A stretch of DNA of 10,638 bases, taken from positions 1-10,638 of the forward strand of contig JAKSCZ010000342.1 in NCBI GenBank assembly GCA_022360335.1, written 5' to 3'. Numbering within the stretch: position 1 is the stretch's first letter; every line of letters begins with the position of its first letter. The notes under the pieces are model-generated. The model saw nothing but the letters and a program-made list of their open reading frames with translations. It was not told where the DNA came from and did no database searches. The position numbers and the translations under genes are program-made. This stretch comes from Pseudomonadota bacterium (GTDB taxonomy: Bacteria; Pseudomonadota; Gammaproteobacteria; Steroidobacterales; Woeseiaceae). Positions 1-7,500 of this stretch are shown here, piece by piece.

Positions 1-22
1 CATGTCGACGGCTCGAACGAGG

Positions 23-50
23 GGAGATAAGGTAACTGTCCCTTATCTCC
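23..50. repeat. Perfect 10-bp inverted repeat overlapping the 3' end of gshB
   Basis: The arms GGAGATAAGG (23-32) and CCTTATCTCC (41-50) are exact reverse complements around an 8-base loop. The gshB stop codon (43-45) and its last Arg codon lie in the right arm. The element could fold into a hairpin at the end of the gshB message, but no clear U-run follows, so it is not a typical intrinsic terminator. Read on the minus strand, the loop side carries GGGACAGTTACC, a string I associate from memory with short dispersed palindromic repeats in gammaproteobacterial genomes. That identity is inference and was not searched. Confidence 0.6.
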
Positions 51-1017
51 TGACACCCTGTTTCCCGAGCCCGGCTTCGATCGCATCGAACATCAGGCCC
101 GCAATGTTGAGGTCGAATTGCTTGTCGAGTTCCCGGATACCCGTTGGGCTCGTCACGTTGACTTCGGTCAGGTAGTCGCCGATGACGTCGATTCCCGCGA
201 ACAGCACGCCGGCGTCGCGCAACACGGGGCCGACCCGCTCGCAAATCTCGACGTCGCGCCCGGACATCGCCCGGCCCACGGCGGCCGCGCCGGCCACCAT
301 GTTTCCCCGGTTGTCCTCGTCTGACGGGATGCGGGCGAGCGCATACGGTACCGGCTCGCCCTCGATCAGCAGGATGCGCTTGTCGCCGGCGCTGATCTCG
401 GGGACGAAAACCTGTGCCATGGCAAACCGGCTGCCGAAGTCCGTCAACGTTTCGAACACGACGTTGGCATTCTTGTCGCCGTGCCTGATCACGAAGACGG
501 ACCGGCCGCCCATACCGTCCAGCGGTTTTGCGACCACGTGTCCGTGCTCGGCGAGGAACGCTTTCATCTCGTCCATCGAACGCGTGACCAGTGTCGCGGG
601 TGTGAGTTCGGGGAACCGGGCCGTGTAGGCCTTCTCGTTCATGTCCCTCAGGGCCTGCGGTGCGTTGACGATCAAGGCCCCTTCGCGCTCCGCCCGGTCG
701 AGAACGTACGTCGTATAGACGTATTCCATGTCGAAGGGCGGATCCTTGCGCATCAGGATCGTATCCAGCTCGCCGAGCGCAACGTCCTGGCGGGACCCGA
801 ATTCGAACCAGCTGTCGTCGTCGTCGCGCACGTGCAACAGCGTGGACCGGCCCAGCGCCCTGCCCGTCAGCAAGCTGACGTCCTTCTGTTCGAAATAGTG
901 AATCTCGGCGCCGCGGCGCTCCGCTTCGAGCAACATCGCGAGCGAGGAATCCTTGTACGGCGTAATCGAGCCGATCGGGTCCATGACGATGCCGATTCTG
1001 AGAGGTTTCGAAGCCAT
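43..1017 (-). CDS. gshB: Glutathione synthetase
   Basis: ATP-dependent ligase joining gamma-glutamylcysteine and glycine, the second step of glutathione synthesis in the cytosol. The 324-residue product follows the E. coli GshB pattern end to end: N-terminal RIGIVMDPIGSI, then LMRKDPPFD around residues 88-96, the ATP-grasp segment KPLDGMGG at 164-171, and the metal- and substrate-binding end NVTSPTGIREL from 287. E. coli GshB is about 316 residues, so length is normal. The ATG at 1017 is chosen because it falls immediately before the conserved N-terminus. An in-frame TTG at 1056 would add 13 non-conserved residues. The gene is transcribed away from the pil-chp operon. Its final codons and stop lie in an inverted repeat, so the last few residues may be derived from that repeat. 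As recalled, gshB next to pilG is also the arrangement in Pseudomonas. The family call is very secure. Confidence 0.97.
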   Translation of the reverse strand: MASKPLRIGIVMDPIGSITPYKDSSLAMLLEAERRGAEIHYFEQKDVSLLTGRALGRSTLLHVRDDDDSWFEFGSRQDVALGELDTILMRKDPPFDMEYVYTTYVLDRAEREGALIVNAPQALRDMNEKAYTARFPELTPATLVTRSMDEMKAFLAEHGHVVAKPLDGMGGRSVFVIRHGDKNANVVFETLTDFGSRFAMAQVFVPEISAGDKRILLIEGEPVPYALARIPSDEDNRGNMVAGAAAVGRAMSGRDVEICERVGPVLRDAGVLFAGIDVIGDYLTEVNVTSPTGIRELDKQFDLNIAGLMFDAIEAGLGKQGVRR

Positions 1018-1175
1018 TCGTGCCTGAAATCCGGTCAAATCTTGCGAGGCGGCCAACTATACAGCGAAATCACTCGTAAGCACCCGATTTATGGCGATTT
1101 TGGGTGTCGGGACGCGCGTCGTAGCAGGACTTATGTCAATATGGTAAAAGTCGGTTTTCTCAAGTGGGGATTGTG
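1018..1175. promoter_or_regulatory. Divergent gshB/pilG intergenic region, presumed promoters for both
   Basis: This 158-base, relatively AT-rich gap separates two divergent genes, so promoters for both gshB and the pil-chp operon are expected here by position. On the minus strand a TATAGT hexamer (plus-strand 1056-1061) sits 38 bases upstream of the gshB ATG and could be a -10 box. I see no good -35 at 16-18 bases from it. On the plus strand TATGGT (1140-1145) is a weak -10 candidate for pilG, again without a convincing -35. No sigma-54 -24/-12 pair was recognised. The individual boxes are guesses; the regulatory role of the region follows from gene orientation. Confidence 0.35.
1166..1170 (+). 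promoter_or_regulatory. Ribosome binding site deciding the pilG start
   Basis: GGGGA lies five bases before the GTG at 1176, a normal spacing. It is too close to the in-frame GTG at 1173 and lies on or after the GTG at 1164, so it supports initiation at 1176. Confidence 0.5.
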
Positions 1176-1568
1176 GTGTCAGGTAATGCGCCCAGAGGCT
1201 TGTCGGGCCTCAAGATTCTCGTCGTAGACGACAGCAAGACCATTCGCCGTACAGCCGAGACGCTGTTGACCAAGGAAGGTTGCCAGGTGTTCACGGCCAT
1301 CGACGGTTTCGATGCGCTCTCGAAGATCGCCGACCATCAACCGGATCTCATCTTCGTCGATATCATGATGCCTCGCCTCGACGGCTATGAAACCTGCTCT
1401 CTGATCAAACACAACAAGACCTTCCGGGAAACGCCCGTCATCATGCTGTCGTCGAAGGACGGCTTATTCGACCGGGCGCGCGGCCGCATTGTCGGCTCCG
1501 AGCAATACCTGACCAAGCCGTTCACCAAGGACGAATTGCTTGGTGCGATCTCCAACCAGATTAACTAG
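1176..1568 (+). CDS. pilG: Twitching motility response regulator PilG
   Basis: Single-domain CheY-like receiver of the Pil-Chp pathway, phosphorylated by ChpA. In P. aeruginosa it promotes pilus extension and adenylate cyclase activity. The 130-residue product is one receiver domain: paired acids D18-D19 in VVDDSKTIRR, phospho-acceptor D62 in FVDIMMPRLDGY, switch Ser92 in MLSSKDGLFD, and conserved Lys114 in YLTKPF. The stretches SKTIRRTAETLL and IVGSxQYLTKPF distinguish PilG from other CheY proteins. There is no output domain. I chose the GTG at 1176 from its ribosome site; in-frame GTGs at 1164 and 1173 are alternatives adding four or one residue. It is the first gene of the operon. Its stop codon is part of the ribosome binding site of pilH, so the two are likely translationally coupled. 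Confidence 0.95.
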   Translation: MSGNAPRGLSGLKILVVDDSKTIRRTAETLLTKEGCQVFTAIDGFDALSKIADHQPDLIFVDIMMPRLDGYETCSLIKHNKTFRETPVIMLSSKDGLFDRARGRIVGSEQYLTKPFTKDELLGAISNQIN

Positions 1569-1577
1569 GGAATGACG

Positions 1578-1943
1578 ATGGCCACAGTTCTCATCATCGA
1601 CGATTCTCCGACCGAACTGCACCTCTTCCAGAGCATGCTCGAGAAAGCCGGTTTCGAGACGCTCGTCGCCGACAGCGGCGAAGAGGGCATCCGGCAGGCT
1701 TCCTCTTCGAGGCCGGACTGCATTCTCATGGACGTCGTCATGCCCGGCATGAACGGCTTCCAGGCGACGCGCAAGCTGACCGGCGACCCGGCGACGTCGG
1801 GCATCCCGGTCATTATGATCACGACCAAGGGTCAGGAGAGCGACAAGATCTGGGGGATGCGGCAGGGCGCGGTCGAGTACCTCGTCAAGCCGGTCGCGGA
1901 CAAGGCACTGGTCGCGAAGATCAACTCGGTCATGGCGGCTTGA
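1578..1943 (+). CDS. pilH: Twitching motility response regulator PilH
   Basis: Second stand-alone CheY-like receiver of the pathway. In P. aeruginosa PilH opposes PilG output and is thought to act in retraction control or as a phosphate sink. The 121-residue length equals the usual family length. Visible sites are D8-D9 in LIIDDSPTE, phospho-acceptor D52 in LMDVVMPGMNGFQATR, Thr82 in MITTKGQESDK and Lys104 in YLVKPV. The motif DDSPTE followed by GFQATRxLT and DKxWGxRQGA is characteristic of PilH. There are two in-frame ATGs, at 1572 and 1578. AGGGA at 1567-1571 sits six bases before the second and directly abuts the first, so 1578 is preferred; it also gives the usual MA-x-(V/I)LI N-terminus. 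All receiver residues are intact, so the protein should be phosphorylatable. Confidence 0.95.
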   Translation: MATVLIIDDSPTELHLFQSMLEKAGFETLVADSGEEGIRQASSSRPDCILMDVVMPGMNGFQATRKLTGDPATSGIPVIMITTKGQESDKIWGMRQGAVEYLVKPVADKALVAKINSVMAA

Positions 1944-1944
1944 A

Positions 1945-2499
1945 GTGACCGAGTTCGCGGCGCTCGTCGAACACCCGTTCGAATTGCTCCAGGCGATGGA
2001 GCGGCGCAGCCGCGCGGCACATGCAGGACAGGGCACCGGCGATGCGTCGGAGGAGTGGGTCGGCGTCGGGTTTCGCATCGGCGAGGAACGCTTCGTCTCG
2101 AGCCGCGACCAGGTTCGAGAAGTACTGATGCTACCCGATACGATGACGCGGGTCCCGGGCGCCAACCGCTGGCTGCTCGGCATCGCCAACTTGCGTGGCC
2201 ACCTGCTGCCGCTGATCGATCTGAAACTGCTCCTCGGCAGCGGCAGGACGGCGCTGCGACGAACGGCCCGGGTCGTCTCGGTCAACCATCGCGAGGTGCC
2301 GGCCGGGCTCGTCGTAGACGAAGTGCTCGGATTCCGGCGTTTCATGGAGCACGAGTATTCGAGCGAGACCGCCGAGACCGCCGTGCGCTGCGATCGCTAT
2401 CTGGGCGGGACGTACCAGCGGGGCGGCGAGTCCTGGCCCGTGTTCAACTTGTTCGATCTCGTCGAAAGTAACCTGTTTCTGCAGGCGGCTGCGGAATAA
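1945..2499 (+). CDS. pilI: CheW-like coupling protein PilI
   Basis: Adaptor expected to link the PilJ receptor array to the ChpA kinase at the inner membrane. The 184-residue protein has an N-terminal stretch including FELLQAMERRSR, followed by a CheW fold from about residue 37. Recognisable CheW features are VGVGFRIGEERFV, the EVL strand, PGANRWLLGIANLRGHLLPLIDL and GLVVDEVLGFRRF. The PFELL start and the GIANLRGxLLPLIDL core resemble P. aeruginosa PilI (about 178 residues). It starts with GTG one base after the pilH stop. There is no strong Shine-Dalgarno beyond a GGCGG six bases upstream, which fits translational coupling to pilH. A second CheW-like protein (ChpC) closes the operon. Assignment to PilI rests on both similarity and position. 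Confidence 0.92.
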   Translation: MTEFAALVEHPFELLQAMERRSRAAHAGQGTGDASEEWVGVGFRIGEERFVSSRDQVREVLMLPDTMTRVPGANRWLLGIANLRGHLLPLIDLKLLLGSGRTALRRTARVVSVNHREVPAGLVVDEVLGFRRFMEHEYSSETAETAVRCDRYLGGTYQRGGESWPVFNLFDLVESNLFLQAAAE

Positions 2500-2514
2500 A
2501 CGATCCGAAGAACT

Positions 2515-4530
2515 ATGACCACGAAAACTGACAATGCGTCCACATTCCGAATCGTCGCCGGTGTCACGGCCGTCCTGCTGCTCGTCGCAGCGGCACTCGT
2601 CTATCTTCAGGGCGGCAGCGGCCCGTCAGCGTCCGAACTCGCCGCGCTGTCTCAGGCGATTTCGTCCCAGGCCGAACGCGCGGTCGAAGGCGAAGACGGC
2701 GCATACGATCGGCTGGACGCGAGCCTCAGGCGTATTGCGTCGCTGCGCCGCGGCGGGGCCCCGGGCCGTTCGGTCGACTGGCGGCGACTCGAGTCGGAGG
2801 CTTCGGCGATTCTTGCGAGGCGGGCGGAAGTCGAATCCGTGTCGGATGCGGCTGCGCAACTGGCGGCCGATGCGCAGGCGATGCTCGAGGGATCGGATGC
2901 GCTGCTCGACCGGTCCGGTGCGACGGCCACGATCCAGGAATTCCAGCAACGTGCGGAGCGTATCCGCCGGACGGCGTCGGCCCTGCCGGCGGGCGGCGAG
3001 AGCGCAGCGAACACCATCGCCGACGACATCGCCTTCCTGCGCAGCGTCGTCAATGGCCTGAACGGGGACGAAACCGACCTCGACGTCAGCCGGCTCGACG
3101 AGGACGGGCGGGAAACCGCTGTCGCGCCGCTTTTCGGCGTCGTTGCGAGTCTCGAAGAACAGTCGACCGTACTTGGCGGCAACATCGGCGCGGTCGGCGT
3201 CGCCGCCGCAATGCAGGCGCAACTCGCCGATACGGCGAATAAACTGCTCGACTCCGCATTCGGCGCGCCGGGCGGCGACGTGCCCCTGCCCGGCTCCCTG
3301 AGCAATCGGTGGATCCCGATCGGTATTCTGGGCCTTGCGTTCGCTGCCGTGCTCGGTCTGCAGGCCATGCACTCGAAAGTGTCCGTGTTCGAACGGCAGG
3401 CGAGAGTGCAAGCCGACCAGAACGAACGCAACCAGCGGGCGATCCTGCGGCTGCTCGACGAAATGGGCAGCCTTGCCGACGGCGACCTGACCGTCGAAGC
3501 GACCGTGACCGAAGACATCACCGGAACGATCGCCGATTCGTTCAACTTCGCGATCGAGGAACTGCGCAAGCTCGTCGCAACCGTCAACGAGACGGCGCTC
3601 ATGGTCGACACGGCGACCAAGCAAACCGAAAACACGGCGGCGCATCTCGCGAAGGCGGCCGACAACCAGGCAAGGGAAATCAACGCGGCCACCGAGTCGA
3701 TCGTGTCGATGGCGGGCTCGATCGAGGAAGTGTCCGGCAACGCGGAACGCTCGTCCGACGTCGCGCGCCACTCGGTCGAAGTCGCGCACAAGGGCGGTGA
3801 GGCCGTGCGGCGCACGATCGACGGCATGAACGCGATCCGTGAGACGATCCAGGAGACGTCGAAGCGCATCAAGCGGCTCGGCGAAAGCTCGCAGGAAATC
3901 GGCAACATCGTGGAACTGATCAACGATATCGCCGAGCAGACGAACATCCTCGCGCTCAACGCGTCGATTCAGGCATCGATGGCCGGCGAAGCCGGGCGCG
4001 GTTTCGCCGTCGTTGCCGACGAGGTCCAGCGCCTCGCGGAGCGCTCGACGAATGCTACCAAACAGATCGAGGTCCTCGTGCGGACGATTCAGGCGGACAC
4101 GAACGAAGCCGTGATCTCGATGGAGCGCAGCACGACGGACGTGGTTGGCGGCGCCCTGCTCGCAGAGAACGCGGGCGCGGCACTCGACGAAATCGAGCAG
4201 GTCTCGAACCAGATCGCGAGCCTCGTCCAGAACATCTCGGGCGCGGCGCGCCAGCAGGCCGGCGCCGCCGCCGACGTGACGCGCCGTACGACGCGCTTGA
4301 AGGAAATCGGCGATCAGACGGGCAATGCGACAGCCGCCACGGCAGCGTCGATTTCGAAGCTGTCGCAGCTTGCCACGGAACTCAGGAAGACGGTCGAAGG
4401 TTTCACGCTGCCGGCCGAGATGATGCAGGCGAGCGCGTTGCAGCGAACCTCGTCCAATGCGACGCCGCCAAAGCCCGAGGGAACTCCCGTGCAGGCGGCC
4501 CCGGCCGGGCCGCAGGCCGAGGCAGGCTAG
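2515..4530 (+). CDS. pilJ: Type IV pilus methyl-accepting chemoreceptor PilJ
   Basis: Inner-membrane receptor feeding ChpA; in P. aeruginosa it responds to surface or pilus signals. The 671 residues are close to the usual ~680. Order: transmembrane helix about 12-31 (FRIVAGVTAVLLLVAAALVY), periplasmic helical sensor about 35-263 that looks like two PilJ-type N-terminal modules, second transmembrane helix about 266-284 (starting WIPIGILGLAF), HAMP-like linker about 313-356, then the signalling hairpin. The hairpin tip (from about 466, with EQTNILALN at 474-482) reads ALNASIQASMAGEAGRGFAV. IQASMAG replaces the usual IEAARAG, a hallmark of PilJ. The tail from about 632 is Pro/Ala-rich and lacks the NWETF-type pentapeptide that tethers CheR in some receptors. 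The ATG at 2515 follows pilI by 15 bases with a weak GAAG site. No pilK follows, unlike in Pseudomonas. Confidence 0.96.
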   Translation: MTTKTDNASTFRIVAGVTAVLLLVAAALVYLQGGSGPSASELAALSQAISSQAERAVEGEDGAYDRLDASLRRIASLRRGGAPGRSVDWRRLESEASAILARRAEVESVSDAAAQLAADAQAMLEGSDALLDRSGATATIQEFQQRAERIRRTASALPAGGESAANTIADDIAFLRSVVNGLNGDETDLDVSRLDEDGRETAVAPLFGVVASLEEQSTVLGGNIGAVGVAAAMQAQLADTANKLLDSAFGAPGGDVPLPGSLSNRWIPIGILGLAFAAVLGLQAMHSKVSVFERQARVQADQNERNQRAILRLLDEMGSLADGDLTVEATVTEDITGTIADSFNFAIEELRKLVATVNETALMVDTATKQTENTAAHLAKAADNQAREINAATESIVSMAGSIEEVSGNAERSSDVARHSVEVAHKGGEAVRRTIDGMNAIRETIQETSKRIKRLGESSQEIGNIVELINDIAEQTNILALNASIQASMAGEAGRGFAVVADEVQRLAERSTNATKQIEVLVRTIQADTNEAVISMERSTTDVVGGALLAENAGAALDEIEQVSNQIASLVQNISGAARQQAGAAADVTRRTTRLKEIGDQTGNATAATAASISKLSQLATELRKTVEGFTLPAEMMQASALQRTSSNATPPKPEGTPVQAAPAGPQAEAG

Positions 4531-4551
4531 TCGGTCGCGAGCGGCACGGAC

Positions 4552-4599
4552 GAGCAGATGACCGGCGACACGGGGACTCATGAGCAGATGACCGGCGAC
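4552..4599 (+). repeat. 18-bp direct repeat duplicating the chpA start region
   Basis: GAGCAGATGACCGGCGAC occurs at 4552-4569 and again at 4582-4599, exactly 30 bases apart. Each copy carries an in-frame ATG, at 4558 and 4588, so translation from the first gives an N-terminus with MTGD at residues 1-4 and again at 11-14. It looks like a recent 30-bp local duplication, of which 18 bases remain identical. It leaves two equivalent start codons ten codons apart, neither with a strong ribosome site. Confidence 0.8.
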
Positions 4600-7500
4600 G
4601 ACGAAGGTCGGGACGCCGTCAATGCCCTGGCGATCGTCAGTGCCGAGCTCATGGAGACCATTCGCAACGCGCACCTCGCGCTCGAGGACTGCGTCGACGG
4701 CCGCGGCGGGACGGCCGCACTCGCGCGAGCGGCCGATCTGCTGCACCAGGCCTGCGGCGCATTGCGCATCACCGAGACTTACGGCGCCGCGCTGCTCGTC
4801 GAGGAGATGGAGCTTTGCTGCAATTTTCTGTCCGCCCTGCGGTCGGATAACGGTCGCGAGGACGGCCTGGACGCCCTGACTCGGGCGATGGTGCAGCTGC
4901 CGCTCTACGTCGAACGCCTGCTCGGCGGAGGCCGCGACATCGCGCTCGTCCTCTTGCCGATGCTCAACGATCTGCGCGCAGCCCGCGGCGAGCCGCTGCT
5001 GTCCGAGGGTACGCTGCTGCTGCTCAATCTGTCTCCGACGCGTTCGCGCGACGATCGTGCGGAGCGCGAGGGCACGGGTGAAGATCCGGTCGTCGTCGCA
5101 CGCCGCCTGCGCCCCAGGTTCCAGCTCGCCCTGCTCGGCTGGATCAAGGGCGGCGACGTCGAGCGGCACCTCGACGCACTGGCCAGGGTCGCGGCGGCGC
5201 TCGAACACTCGGCTACGCGCGACGACATGTACCAGCTCTGGATGGTCGTCGGCGGCGTGCTCGAGTCGCTGCAGAACGGCGGCCTCGAGACTTCGGTCGC
5301 CCTCAAACGCTTGCTGGGCCAGGCCGATCGACAGCTCAAGTACGTGATCGACGAAGGCCCGACCGCCCACGAGCGGCATCCCGTCGACGATCTGCTGAAC
5401 AACCTTCTGTATTACGTGGCGCGTTCGTCGACGGCAGGCGAGCGCATCGCCGAGATTCGCGCGGCCTTCAATCTCGCAGAGCTGATGCCGGGCGACGAAC
5501 AGGTCGAACACGCTCGCGAGGCCCTGTCCGCGCCGAGCGCCAAGCTCATGGAAACCGTCGGTTCCGCGATTCGCGAGGACCTCGGCCGCGTCAAGGACGT
5601 GCTGGACATATACGTGCGCACGGGAATGAACAAGTCGTCCGAACTCGTGCCGCAACTGGACCAGCTCAAGAAGATCAGCGATACGCTCGGCGTGCTCGGA
5701 CTCGGGGGGCTGCGCGGCGACGTCGAGGGCGAGATCGAGCGACTCAAGTCGGTCGTGGAACAGGGCGGTGTAGCGAACGAAACCGTCGTCCTCGACATCG
5801 CCTCGACGCTGCTGCGCGTAGAGGACCGGCTCGACCGGCAACTGCTGCGTCTGACCCTGCCGGTCGAATCCGCCGAAACCGAATCCGGGGCGACGCCCGA
5901 GCAGCGGGAGGACTTTCGCAAGGTCGCCGAGTCGGTCATGCGCGAGTGCATCATCAACCTCGCGCGCATAAAGGAGACGATCAGCCAGAGCCTCGCGTCG
6001 GATGCACCGTCGTCGGGGCTCGACAGCGTGCCGTCGCTGATCGGCGGCATCCAGGCGGGGTTGTTGATGCTGGACAAGACGCGTGCAATGGGGATCGTCG
6101 AGCGCGTCGGTTGTCTGATTACGGCGATGCTCAACGCGGGCGGTTCGGCGAACCTGACGCAGCGGGAAACCGATCGCCTGGCGGATGCCATCGTCAGCAT
6201 CGAGTACTACATGGAGACGGTCAAGGCAGGTCGCAGCGAGCCCTGGTACATGCTCGACAACGCGGAGGCCTGTCTCGCCGTGCTGCGTGACGTCGAAGGA
6301 CGGCTCGCCGAGGTCGAGACCGAAATGCAGAGCGCGTCGGAGCAGGCAGAGTCCCAGGCGGCGCGTATGCAGGCCACCGAGGTCATGCCGTTGCCCGTCG
6401 TCGCGCCCGACGCCGAGCACCTGGACCCGGAACTCCTCGAGTTGTTCATCGAGGAAGCCAGGGAAGAGATTGCCTCCATTCAGCGTATCCTGCCGGTATG
6501 GATCGAGGCGCCGGACGATCTCGAGACGCTGATCACCGTGCGCCGGTCGTTCCATACCCTCAAAGGAAGCGGCCGCATGGTCGGCGCCGAACGCATCGGC
6601 GAGTATTGCTGGGCCGTCGAGAACCTCCTGAATCGCCTGATCAATCGCACGCTCAAGCGCACGCCACCGATGGTCGAGTTCATCGCTCAGGCAGGGACGG
6701 CCGTGCCCGAACTCGTCGAGCAGCTCGAGGCCGGCACCGAGCCCGAGTCGGACATCACGCTGCTGATCGCGCGGGCCAACGCGTTTGCGGAAGGCGACCC
6801 GAATGCGGGCGTGATGCAAGTCAGCCGGCCCGCCGGGGAAGCGCTCGTCGAGGAGGCGCCCGCACCGGAGATGGACCCGGTGCTGTACGATATCTTCTCG
6901 AAGGAGACGGCCGGGCATCTCGGCGTCATTACGGATTACCTCGACGCCTGTGAAGGCGGCCGGCCGCCGTTCGAGGTTACCGACAAACTGCATCGCGCGT
7001 GCCACACCTTGCACGGCAGCGCCAACATGGCGAACGTCGAGCGCGGCGTGGCTGTCGCCGCGGCGCTGAATCGATTCGTACGCCGCGTTTACGATCACAA
7101 GGTCGGCTTCCGCAAATCGGGACTCGATGCGCTGCGCGACGCGGCGCAGGCGATTGCGACGATCGTCGGCGACATCAACAAGCCGGATCGCGATCGTGCC
7201 GACTATTCGGCATTGATCGAACACATTACGGAGCTTGCCAACGCCGTGCAGCCACCGTCCGCCGCCGCCCGGCCGGTTGCGAAAAGTCCCGCGGCGCCGG
7301 CGGCGCCCGTCGTCGAGCTTGTCGGCGAGGAGGCGGAGTACGATGCTGAAATCGCGGCGATTTTCATCGAGGAATCCGCGGAATTGCTCGAGTCGGCGGA
7401 CAATGCGCTGATCGAGTGGGCGAAGGAACGCTCGTCGCAGCCCATGGAGGAACTCAAGCGTCATCTGCACACGCTCAAAGGCGGGGCACGGATGGCCGGC

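Noticed and set aside
23..50. Intrinsic terminator for gshB
   Set aside because: The hairpin lies over the stop codon and no U-tract follows it on the minus strand, so it is reported as an inverted repeat instead.
1081..1111. Short dyads CACCC/GGGTG and CCCGA/TCGGG in the gshB-pilG gap
   Set aside because: Five-base arms with long spacers are expected by chance; no operator was recognised.
1141..1227. Possible 28-codon leader peptide overlapping the pilG start
   Set aside because: It begins with ATG at 1141 in another frame but has no ribosome site, no recognisable attenuator features and no supporting structure.
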